From JAWLEV01 sp041685915 (GTDB lineage: Bacteria; Chloroflexota; Anaerolineae; UBA1429), in contig JAWLEV010000002.1 in assembly GCA_041685915.1 (NCBI GenBank), positions 24,071 to 88,070 of the forward strand: a stretch of DNA of 64,000 nt. The letters are read 5' to 3'. Under the pieces are notes generated by a model. The model worked only from the letters and a program-made list of their open reading frames with translations. It had not been told where the DNA came from and made no database searches. Every line of letters starts with the position of its first letter. The stretch's first letter is position 1. Below are positions 35,716-43,551 of this stretch, in pieces. The position numbers and the translations under genes were made by a program.

Positions 35716-35848
35716 GATCGCTCCCCCACACTATGCACAATCGCCCCACGTCGACGGGCACACAGCCCCACAAGAGGCAGGGCTGGTTTCGGCATCCACC
35801 AGCCCCTTTGCGCCTCTGTAGTCTCTGGATGGAGCGAGACATCACATT

Positions 35849-36643
35849 CTACCGCAGGCGCAAAAGGAGCCGGGTGCCCGCCACGCCCATGATCACCAGG
35901 GCCAGCATCAATCCCACCAGGGGCAGGGCGGTGCCGCCGCCCGTATCCGGAAGCCTGGTCTCCTCCTCGATCTCTTTTTCCGGCGTCGCCTCCTCGGAGA
36001 TGGCCTCCTTGCGGCTTGGGCCTACCAGGCTGACGGCGTCGATATTGACGTTCGCCTCCTCGTCCACGGTGGGAAACTTTTTCCAGAGGCGGATAAAGAC
36101 GGTCATCCTGTGGCCGGTGGCCGTCACCCCCTGAGCGTGGGACTGCATGGGGCCGGGATTCCTTAGTTCGTACTCGGGCCAATCCAGCTGCGTCCATTCC
36201 GTCACCACGTTGGGATCGGTACCCCCCTCGGGGTCGAATCCTACCTGGAGGCGATAGTTCCACCGCGATTCGGTCTCTGTGCCCTCGGTGCTGCGCACCA
36301 GACCATAAAGGCTGAACATATACCGGGCATCGGGGACCACGTCCACCACCTGGTACAGGCCCATATAGCGATCGGGCTCGCTGCCCCCCACACCCCTGGT
36401 GTGCAGGGTCATCAGTTGTGAATACTCGCCGTCAAAGACCACGGGCTCTCGCGGATCGGGCTGATAGCTGTAGGTGGCGGGACCGCCGTTGTTGAACGTC
36501 CCCCAGTGCTCGCCCACGCCGTCGACGAATCCCTTCTCAAAACTGCCGTTCTTGATGACGTTGACGGACTCGGCCGAGACGCCGCCCGCTGCCATGAGGG
36601 TGAGGGCGCACAGGGCGCACAAAACAGCGATTCTCTTTGGCAT
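35849..36643 (-). CDS. Secreted surface protein with a C-terminal LPDTG-like anchor
   Basis: 264 residues; the ATG at 36643 has AGGAGA seven bases upstream. A signal peptide (MPKRIAVLCALCALTLMAAG, ending near VSAES) precedes a beta-sandwich-like region (VIKNGSFEKGF, DGEYSQLMTLHTRG, VTATGHRMTVFIRLWKKFP), similar to carbohydrate-binding CBM_4_9-type modules. The tail has a Glu-rich linker, LPDTGGGTALPLVG, a membrane segment and RLLLRLR, the order expected for sortase substrates. No sortase gene is in the window. In-frame reading continues upstream of the start into the dispersed repeat, but that part has no coding support. Confidence 0.8.
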   Translation of the reverse strand: MPKRIAVLCALCALTLMAAGGVSAESVNVIKNGSFEKGFVDGVGEHWGTFNNGGPATYSYQPDPREPVVFDGEYSQLMTLHTRGVGGSEPDRYMGLYQVVDVVPDARYMFSLYGLVRSTEGTETESRWNYRLQVGFDPEGGTDPNVVTEWTQLDWPEYELRNPGPMQSHAQGVTATGHRMTVFIRLWKKFPTVDEEANVNIDAVSLVGPSRKEAISEEATPEKEIEEETRLPDTGGGTALPLVGLMLALVIMGVAGTRLLLRLR

Positions 36644-36836
36644 CTGCAGCTCTCCTATCCGGGACGATCCAAACGATCTCTGCCCATCTCTGTTCGAGAG
36701 TACAGGACCATTATACCCCCTGCGCTCCCTCTGTTCAAGCGACAGTGAGGGCAGGGGTGCACCAAGTCTGTTAGAAGGACCAGAAACGTCAGCAGGAAGA
36801 AACTGACGGGGCTGAAGTGGCGTGAGCGCAGCTTTG

Positions 36837-36992
36837 GACGCTGCCCAAACGCGTCGACCTGCGTCGACGCTCGGCGCGAAGTGCCTTAGCGCTGGGCTTC
36901 GGACCGAGCATTTTCGGACGTTCGTTCCCCGGCTTTCGCCGTCTGAAGCCAGCTCGTGAGGCCTTACGGCCAATCGTCCGCCTGCGCGGACG
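36837..36992 (-). repeat. Dispersed structured repeat, copy 2 (inverted relative to copy 1)
   Basis: Reverse complement matches 25387-25594 in long blocks around AGCCCAGCGCTAAGGC, GGGGAACGAACGTCC and GTCGACGCAGGTCGACGCG. It lacks the ~50-base hairpin insert of copy 1 and carries a terminal dyad CGTCCGC-CTGC-GCGGACG (36975-36992). It lies in the non-coding gap 36644-37389; the rest of that gap shows only the LexA-like palindrome. Confidence 0.8.
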
Positions 36993-37211
36993 AGAGATGG
37001 CTAATGATCTACAATATTTGTGTACACCTTGCGAGCAGCATCAAATCGAAACAGATTTATCTATGGGCGAGACGGTCGGCCAGATATGGGGCCATAGGCA
37101 GAAAACGGGTTCGTTTCGTAAAAACGGATCCGTCTCACAACAGGCGGTGTGGGGCAATGTTGGGATAGAAGATGTGAACACACACAGCACGCATACACCC
37201 CCAGTCGGTAC

Positions 37212-37227
37212 TAGAACATATGTTCTA
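37212..37227. promoter_or_regulatory. LexA/SOS-box-like palindrome
   Basis: TAGAACATATGTTCTA is a perfect 16-bp palindrome containing GAAC-N4-GTTC, the core of Gram-positive-type SOS boxes. Downstream, GGGAGG precedes an ATG at 37274 that opens only a 43-codon frame (to 37405) overlapping the end of the methyltransferase gene, so the regulated target is unclear. Whether this organism's LexA uses this core is not known to me. Confidence 0.35.
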
Positions 37228-37389
37228 ATGTACTTCGATATCTGCAGACTTCAAAAAGGGAGGAACGTCTTGCATGATCGTGTCCCGTCGTGAACGGGTG
37301 GGGCTGGCATTCCATTCACGGTCTCAGGGAGGCGGACGGTCGCGTCGGACCAACGACATTTGCGCGCACCTCAGTTCACGGTACGGGCG

Positions 37390-38509
37390 CTATTTAAAGA
37401 TATAGACGCCGTTCTCGATGGGCCACAGGGTGTCGCAGCGGGGGCATAGGAGCCCCCCCTCCACGCGCTCCAGGGGGGCGCATTCGCACTGGGGGCAGCA
37501 AAAGAGCGCTTCGGGCGTGACAGGAAGATGCTCCCCCGGTTTTTGTGCCGTTGTGTGCAGGAACACGCTGGGCCCCAGGGTGAGGGGGGCGGCGATCATC
37601 TGCAGGGCCGCGTCCATACGGGCGAGAAAAGAGGGGGGAAGGACGCGCTTGAATAGGTTGGCGCGAAATAGGGAGACGGACAGGCGCTCCCGGACGTCGA
37701 ACCCGGTCCGTTCTAACTCTCCCTCTACCCAGGCGGGGTGAAAATCGTAATGCAGGGGCGCGAACTCGTAGGGCTGCCGATCAAAGGGATTGACGCTGTG
37801 GCCCACCAGAAAGCGGAGGATATTCTTCAGGTGCCGTTTGTTGGCGAACTCGAGGATGAAGGTGCTCTGGGGGCACAGGACGCGGCGCACCCGGGCCAGG
37901 GCCGCGGGCACGTCGGCGATGTGGTGCAGGACACGGACCATGACAGCCACGTCCACGGCGTTGGGGGCCAGGGGCAGGCGATAGATGTCGGCGGCCACGT
38001 AGGTAAAGCCCTCGTCGCCCAGGCGCGAGCGGGCGTACTCCAACTGGGACTGGGAATAGTCCAGGAGGATCACCTCATCGTATCCCCGATACATGGAGGC
38101 CAGGCGTCCGAACCCGGCCCCGATATCGAGCAGGCGCCGGCCGGAGGGGGGCAGGAGCCGCCGCAGGGCAAAGCGTTCCGCCCNNNNNNNNNNNNNNNNN
38201 NNNNNNNNNNNNNNNNNNNNNNNNNNNNNNNNNNNNNNNNNNNNNNNNNNNNNNNNNNNNNNNNNNNNNNNNNNNNNNNNNNNCCCGATACATGGAGGCC
38301 AGGCGTCCGAACCCGGCCCCGATATCGAGCAGGCGCCGGCCGGAGGGGGGCAGGAGCCGCCGCAGGGCAAAGCGTTCCGCCCGATCCTCGTATTCCCGCC
38401 CCTGCCCCTCCCAAAAATCGGTGCGATAGGAACTGTCCTCGTAATCGCAGATGGGGGGAGGGGAAGACTCTTCCTGTGTCCCCTCGTCGGGGGGAGGAGA
38501 ATGTTTCAC
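37390..38509 (-). CDS. SAM-dependent methyltransferase with C-terminal zinc-ribbon, split by an assembly gap
   Basis: The gene runs from a GTG at 38509 to 37390 but contains 100 N flanked by identical 99-bp sequences. Collapsing the overlap gives a continuous 306-residue protein with no frameshift. The class I fold shows LLDIGAGFGRLASMY (motif I), VILLDYSQSQLEYAR and VRVLHHIADVPAALARVRRVL. The C-terminus, FCCPQCECAPLERV then LLCPRCDTLWPIENG, is a Trm112-like four-cysteine ribbon. The substrate is unknown; such UbiE/UbiG-like proteins often act on lipids, quinones or sugars. A parS-like site overlaps its start codon. Confidence 0.82.
38184..38283. other. Assembly gap (100 N) with duplicated contig ends
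   Basis: The 99 bases 38085-38183 are identical to 38284-38382, directly abutting the N run on both sides. This is what a scaffolder leaves when two contigs overlap but are not merged. The true distance is therefore negative, and the repeat is not biological. Confidence 0.93.
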
Positions 38510-38517
38510 GTTAAACC
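38502..38517. promoter_or_regulatory. parS-like ParB-binding site 1 (one-base variant)
   Basis: TGTTTCACGTTAAACC matches the bacterial parS core TGTTTCACGTGAAACA except for G to T in the right half and the last base. It overlaps the start of the methyltransferase gene and begins repeat unit A. Confidence 0.65.
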
Positions 38518-38690
38518 TTCCGCGTGCCTGTCCTTGCGGATGTGGTGGAGTGGTCGTTTTGTGTGATGTTTGGTCATTGTCCCTTGTCAGCCCCTATATC
38601 GATGACGTATAATGCGTTTGGTACCAGGGGCTATTCTACTTGCCTGGCCCACGCTGGCAAGTGAGGGTAGGTGGGGAGAATCCTGGCCGA
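38502..38690 (+). repeat. parS-bearing repeat unit A
   Basis: The unit has the parS-like site, a promoter TTGTCA-18-TATAAT (38584-38613) inside TCGATGACGTATAATGCGT, and a hairpin block GCTATTCTACTTGCC (38630 onward) in which ACTTGCC pairs with GGCAAGT. The 34-base hairpin block recurs with one change at 43360-43393, and the promoter block recurs at 39227-39245. It lies in the 800-bp gap before the restriction gene. Confidence 0.7.
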
Positions 38691-38863
38691 AATACAGAGG
38701 GGAGTTAGAGAAGTAGTCTTCGTATAGAAGGCGATCAAGGACTTTGCGAGATAATTGTGACAGAAGAATATGTTAGCCCAGAGACCTTAGAAGCCAGTAG
38801 AATGGTTACCTTGTCAATACAATCGCTCATCAAGTTTACTTTACTCAAAGGGAGATGAGTCAC

Positions 38864-38986
38864 ATGAGTGACCGCACAACGGGCGAATTAATCAACGGGC
38901 TTGGTGAAGATATAGATAGATGTCACGAAAATCTAATTGATTCTGTTGATACAGAATTTATCGGGAAGAATGGTTGGCTCTACTGA
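38864..38986 (+). CDS. Possible small protein of 40 residues
   Basis: ATG (38864) to TGA (38986), with GGGAG nine bases upstream. It would encode an acidic 40-residue protein starting MSDRTTGELINGLGEDID and ending KNGWLY. I recognise no family. The stretch is lower in GC than the neighbouring genes and lies between two parS-bearing units. Only the ribosome site and open frame support it. Confidence 0.3.
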   Translation: MSDRTTGELINGLGEDIDRCHENLIDSVDTEFIGKNGWLY

Positions 38987-39126
38987 AAGATCTCTGAGTT
39001 GCATCACACTTGATGGGCGTGTTCTAGCAGATTACTCTTGTTGTATACAGAGTTATGCTTTCCTACTGTAGGTTCTTGCGAAAGTGCGACGCAACTGAAC
39101 GTCTAATGCTTTTTTAGGGGAGCCAA

Positions 39127-39142
39127 CGTTTCACGTGAAACA
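39127..39142. promoter_or_regulatory. parS site 2 (perfect GTTTCACGTGAAAC palindrome)
   Basis: CGTTTCACGTGAAACA contains the full 14-base parS palindrome bound by chromosomal ParB (Spo0J). It lies in non-coding DNA 170 bp before the restriction-modification gene. Confidence 0.85.
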
Positions 39143-39212
39143 TTCTCTGCGCACGCATCTTCACCGTATCAACATCGTGGTCCACAACTTTGATACTAAT
39201 CCCAACAAATGC

Positions 39213-39241
39213 TTGCAGGACCCCCGTCGATGACGTATACT
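39213..39241 (+). promoter_or_regulatory. Promoter of the restriction-modification gene
   Basis: TTGCAG (39213-39218), a 17-base spacer and TATACT (39236-39241) lie 74 bp before the ATG at 39315. The -10 is within TCGATGACGTATACTGCGT (39227-39245), a one-mismatch copy of 38599-38617 in unit A. Confidence 0.55.
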
Positions 39242-39314
39242 GCGTCTGACAATGTGGACTACTTTACGTGCTTGCCCTAAACAGTCTCGATTCCTCAGAA
39301 ACAAAGGACCCAGA

Positions 39315-42300
39315 ATGACGGACGCACAAGACCAGATGCAGCAAATTCTCGATGGCTTTCAGCATAACAGTCTAAAGTACAACGACTATCTCCAGTCTCA
39401 GCCTGCGGCCTCCGACGAGGCTGTGGTGCGGCAAAAGATCGTCGAGCCGCTGCTGGCGGCCTTGGGCTATGATCTTCAAGCCGACCTGGATCCCGAACAT
39501 CGGCGGGATGATAGCGCCATCGATATCCTGGTCGAGGCCGATGGCGTCCCGGTGATGCTCTGGGAACTGAAACGCACGCAGGAAACGGACCTCACAGAGT
39601 TCGGGGGTCAGTTGACGCGCTACGTATTGGCCGAGGGTGTCACCCATGCGATGCTCTGCAACGGGCGCCAGGTGCGCGTCTATCAGCGGGTGGGCGACAC
39701 GCTGCGCTTCTCCTATGCCTTTCCACTGACCGCCTTCGCCTCGGGCACGGTGCGCACGGCTTCCTTGCACGACAAACAGGCCCTGCAGGCCTTTTTCGAT
39801 GCCTTTAACAAGGATACCTTCCGGGCAATCGAGCGACAGAAGCAGGAGATCGTCGCTACAAAGACGCCTCTCCTCATCCTCGCTCCGGACCAGCCACAGA
39901 ACGAGAATCTTTTGATCGAGGATCTGAAGCGGGAAATCGAGCGTTTGCATCGTTTCGTCATCCTGCGTTTCCGCAGTCACCGCCGACGCCACGAGACTTT
40001 TTTGGCGCATAACGAGCAGAGGGAATCGCGGATCGACCAGGAAAGGGGAAAACTGAAGCAGCGGCTTGATGATTTTGCTCAGCAGACGCGCCTCGACGTT
40101 AACTGGGATGACGTCGAGACCTATCTGGATACTTTTGAAGATCGATGGACTGATGTCGAGGAGGACGAGTTTATCACCCAGGTGCTGGATCGAACGGGGG
40201 TCGAACAACACCTGAACGGTACGCGGCGGTCCAACCTTGAAACGCGCCTGCGCGCGTTCTACCGCGCCTTTACCGATCACGCTCGGTGGCACGCTCAGCA
40301 GCGGGTCAGGTTGCGTCCCATTCGTGCCCTGATCGAGGACTTTGAGCATTGGCGCGAGGAGATCGGTGTGATGGCCGAGGATGCCACGGCGGAGTTTTGT
40401 CTGCAGACGGTTTACATCTTTGTCACACGCCTGCTCCTGATCCGCATCTGCGAGGATAAGGACCTCATCACGCAGAAAATCTCCGACGGCGGCTATGAAG
40501 AGTATCTGGATTTCAGCCAGCAATTCTTTTCCAACATCGCCGACGCCCATTCCACGTTGCTCGATCTGGCCTACAAGGACACCAGTTATATCTATGGCCA
40601 CTTTTTCAGCCAGGATGTCTTTGACTGGTACACCTGGGAGGAAGAGGCCATCGTACGCCTCTTTTGGACGCTCAACCGCTTCGATTTTACCAATGTGAGC
40701 GCCGATCTGATAGGGCACATCTATGAGCAGTACGTGGATGAATTGGAGCGGAAGCAGAAAGGGCAATTCTATACTCCGCCGCAGGTGGTCAATTACATTC
40801 TCGATCGGGTGGGATATGAGGGACCGCATATCGTCGGTCAGCGTCTGCTGGATCCGGCCTGTGGCAGCGGTCGCTTCCTGGTAGAAGCGGCCCGGCGGCT
40901 GGTGGGTACGCTGCAGCGGCGAACCGATCTGGAGCCCAAGGAACTGGTTAACGAGCGGTTGCGGAACAGCCTCTTTGGGATGGACGTCAATCGTTTCGCC
41001 TGCTTTTTGGCCGAGGTCAATCTGCTGGTACAGGTGCTCGATCTGCTGCGGGGCGATTCCTCCTTCACCATCGAGCGTTTCCACATTTATCCTACCAACA
41101 CGTTGCTCCCCCGCGAGCAGGAGATGGCGCTGGCAGTTGGTCCTGGCAATGGGGTCGCCTACGAGAGCGAAGTGGCAGAATTGATAAAGGCCCGTGGCTA
41201 TAGCCCGGCGTTGAGGTTGGACTTTCGGCATGGTTTCGACTATGTGGTGGGCAATCCGCCTTATGTGCGGGCCGACAATCCGGATGTGAGCGTGCTGCGC
41301 TCGCGCATCGAGGCCAGCGGGCGTTATGAGACGTTGTACCAAAAGTGGGATCTCTATATCCCCTTCATCGAGTTTGCGGTGCAGATGTTGGCTACGGGCG
41401 GGCATCATGGCTTTATCGTCTCCGACGCCTACCAGACTGAAGAGTATGGCTCCCGCTCGCGCCAGTTCCTGTTGGAAGAAACGACCGTGGAGAGCCTGAC
41501 CTTTGCGCCAGACGTGAGTTTCTTCGAGGAGGCACAGGTGCACAACCTGATCTATGCCGTACGCGAGGGTGCGCCTTCTAGAGATCACCAGGTGGAGCGG
41601 TACGAGGCCGTGGCACCGACACTGCGTTCAGGGCATCTGAAGACCCTTCCCGCCCTCTCGCAGACCAAATGGGGCGAGCAGATCTTTCGTCCGGCGTTCG
41701 AGGGCGATGCGGGGATGAATTTCGAAGAATATCGTAAGTTGAAGGGAATTTGCTATATAAATAGCGGTATGGAACTCCAATCTCATGAGAAATATGATAC
41801 TGCTACAGATAAGCTTTTCATTAAGGATGATCTCGTATCTTTTTACCCATCTAGTAGATATACGAGGCCCTACATTGAAGGAGAAGATATAGGTCGATAT
41901 GTTCTGTATCAAACCCGATGGTTGGAATGGAATACAGATCGGGTGCCTGATAAACTGCGTAGAAAGCGTTTCCCAGGGTTGTTCACCAACGAGAAGATGG
42001 TAATGGGAGAGACAACATCGGTTTTCTATGACAGAGAAGGCAAGTTTTTCAATAATCACAGTGTTCGTAACTTTGTGCCTTATCACGAATTTGACACTCC
42101 TAGAGTGAGACGGCGGGTAGCTCGAAGTCTGGCGCGACAAATTGATGACGGAGATATCGCAGCATTAGATCTTACTCCGTCAGAACTATCCAATCTATCC
42201 AAAACTGACTTGGCGGAAAGAGTTATTGAAGCGCGCGCCCAGGTTTCGGCTGACTATGACCTCCGCTATATCACTGCTCTGCTCAATTGCCGTTGGCTAC

Positions 42301-43154
42301 GCAGTTACATGATGGCCTTTGTGCGTCGAGGCAGTCGCCGTCGCTTCTACCCCGACGATCTGAAACAATGGCCCATCGCCCCCGCCGACGATGCCACGCA
42401 ATCCCGAATCGCCCGTCTGGTGGACGAGATCATGAGCGCCAAGGCCGACGTGCAGCGCTGGCGCGATGAGGGACATCGTATCGATGAGGACGGCGTACTT
42501 TTAAATCCGCGTGCTCATCTCGATACCTGGGGTATCAACTATGGCGATCTGGTCGATGCCTCCAATTTTCTTTCCTACGATATCAACGGCTCCATCACCA
42601 CCATCGAACGCGGTGATCAGCGTCTCATCTTCCGCAAAGCGCCCCTCTCATATATGGAAAGCAAGCACGATCACGTCCTGGATTATTTGGCACTATACCT
42701 GGAGACGAATCGAGAGGCCCTTGACGCCGTGCCTGGCTCGCAGATGCCCCGAGAGATCCAGATCCCGCGTTCGGCGATCGAGGTACAGCGCTTTCTGGAT
42801 CGACTGAACGATGAGCAAGAACGGGTGATGCTGCGTTGGATGATGGCTGCGCAGCGCGAGAACCTGATCGACGAGTGGGCTTTTGACCTCTATGATGTGG
42901 CGGACGAGCGGCGCGAAAAGCTGGGCGGGCCACTCTACACCCTTGACGGTGTGCCGGATGGCGTGGAGTATATTTCCATCATGGACGATGCCGATGACTC
43001 GCCGATGCGTCGCGTGGTGTTCCGGAAAGACGGTGCCTGGTGCTACCGTACCGAGGAATCGCTGCCCGACGTGGTAGTCCTCTGGGTGCACGATGGTCGG
43101 CGGGTGACGACACGACATGGCGTGGTCGGTGAGGCCTCGATCACGATCGGTTGA
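39315..43154 (+). CDS. Single-chain Type IIG restriction-modification enzyme (nuclease, N6-adenine methylase and specificity in one protein)
   Basis: 1279 residues; the ATG at 39315 has AAAGGA six bases upstream. Residues about 30-190 form an HsdR_N-like PD-(D/E)XK nuclease (Asp in AIDILVEADGVPV, then WELKRTQE). A helical spacer follows. The gamma-type N6-adenine methylase has QFYTPPQVVNYIL, SAM motif I LLDPACGSGRFLVEAARRL and catalytic motif IV VGNPPYVRADN (about 480-680). The C-terminal half holds the target-recognition domain, ending near FYPDDLKQWPIAP. No helicase motifs are seen, which argues against Type I or Type ISP. Codons for the target domain (about 41730-42250) are clearly more AT-rich than the rest, a sign of domain exchange. 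No separate methylase gene is nearby. Confidence 0.92.
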   Translation: MTDAQDQMQQILDGFQHNSLKYNDYLQSQPAASDEAVVRQKIVEPLLAALGYDLQADLDPEHRRDDSAIDILVEADGVPVMLWELKRTQETDLTEFGGQLTRYVLAEGVTHAMLCNGRQVRVYQRVGDTLRFSYAFPLTAFASGTVRTASLHDKQALQAFFDAFNKDTFRAIERQKQEIVATKTPLLILAPDQPQNENLLIEDLKREIERLHRFVILRFRSHRRRHETFLAHNEQRESRIDQERGKLKQRLDDFAQQTRLDVNWDDVETYLDTFEDRWTDVEEDEFITQVLDRTGVEQHLNGTRRSNLETRLRAFYRAFTDHARWHAQQRVRLRPIRALIEDFEHWREEIGVMAEDATAEFCLQTVYIFVTRLLLIRICEDKDLITQKISDGGYEEYLDFSQQFFSNIADAHSTLLDLAYKDTSYIYGHFFSQDVFDWYTWEEEAIVRLFWTLNRFDFTNVSADLIGHIYEQYVDELERKQKGQFYTPPQVVNYILDRVGYEGPHIVGQRLLDPACGSGRFLVEAARRLVGTLQRRTDLEPKELVNERLRNSLFGMDVNRFACFLAEVNLLVQVLDLLRGDSSFTIERFHIYPTNTLLPREQEMALAVGPGNGVAYESEVAELIKARGYSPALRLDFRHGFDYVVGNPPYVRADNPDVSVLRSRIEASGRYETLYQKWDLYIPFIEFAVQMLATGGHHGFIVSDAYQTEEYGSRSRQFLLEETTVESLTFAPDVSFFEEAQVHNLIYAVREGAPSRDHQVERYEAVAPTLRSGHLKTLPALSQTKWGEQIFRPAFEGDAGMNFEEYRKLKGICYINSGMELQSHEKYDTATDKLFIKDDLVSFYPSSRYTRPYIEGEDIGRYVLYQTRWLEWNTDRVPDKLRRKRFPGLFTNEKMVMGETTSVFYDREGKFFNNHSVRNFVPYHEFDTPRVRRRVARSLARQIDDGDIAALDLTPSELSNLSKTDLAERVIEARAQVSADYDLRYITALLNCRWLRSYMMAFVRRGSRRRFYPDDLKQWPIAPADDATQSRIARLVDEIMSAKADVQRWRDEGHRIDEDGVLLNPRAHLDTWGINYGDLVDASNFLSYDINGSITTIERGDQRLIFRKAPLSYMESKHDHVLDYLALYLETNREALDAVPGSQMPREIQIPRSAIEVQRFLDRLNDEQERVMLRWMMAAQRENLIDEWAFDLYDVADERREKLGGPLYTLDGVPDGVEYISIMDDADDSPMRRVVFRKDGAWCYRTEESLPDVVVLWVHDGRRVTTRHGVVGEASITIG

Positions 43155-43218
43155 TGGGGGGTGAGTGGCCACCGTCGGGGAAAGCGCACATACCGTACTT
43201 TCTCCACATTGAACGGAA

Positions 43219-43234
43219 TGTTTCACGTTAAACA
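43219..43234. promoter_or_regulatory. parS-like site 3 (one-base variant)
   Basis: TGTTTCACGTTAAACA differs from the parS consensus only by G to T in the right half. It lies 65 bp after the restriction gene and begins repeat unit B. Confidence 0.7.
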
Positions 43235-43420
43235 TTGTGCACACGGGTTCTTGCGTGGATGTGGTAAAGTGATCTCTTTTTTCAGTGTAGAATCATGGAT
43301 TTTCCATGAGCGCTTGCGGGCACGCGCGTTTGTGACGGACAAGGCGTTCAAGATCGCGCGCTATTCTACTTGTCTGGCCCACGCTGGCAAGTGGGGCAGG
43401 GGAAGATCTGTTAGTGATCC
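43219..43420 (+). repeat. parS-bearing repeat unit B
   Basis: After the parS-like site, the stretch CTTGCGTGGATGTGGT resembles unit A, and the block 43360-43393 matches 38630-38663 at 33 of 34 bases. The single C/T change still allows the hairpin through a G-U pair. Units A and B thus frame the restriction gene. The remainder of the gap to 43551 shows no gene I can support. Confidence 0.7.
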
Positions 43421-43551
43421 GGAGGGAGTCTTTTAGGAAGCCAGATTCGACTCAGAAGTGCAACGGTGGGAAGTGAAAAAGGGAGGTCGTAGTGGAGTGA
43501 GGAGGGACGCGAATGTTGTTAGCAGAATCAACTCACGCATATGCCCGCCCA

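Noticed and set aside
36997..37293. 98-codon open frame
   Set aside because: No ribosome site, no family pattern, and it runs over the edge of the LexA-like palindrome; probably chance.
38085..38382. A true 99-bp tandem repeat
   Set aside because: Copies abut an N run exactly and merging them restores a single methyltransferase frame, so it is an assembly artefact.
38518..39312. Replication origin (oriC)
   Set aside because: parS sites and dnaN-recF are near, but I could not find a cluster of TTATNCACA DnaA boxes or dnaA itself in the window.
39315..43154. BREX PglX or Type I/ISP restriction enzyme
   Set aside because: The N-terminal PD-(D/E)XK domain argues against PglX, no BREX partners are present, and there are no helicase motifs as in Type I or Type ISP enzymes.
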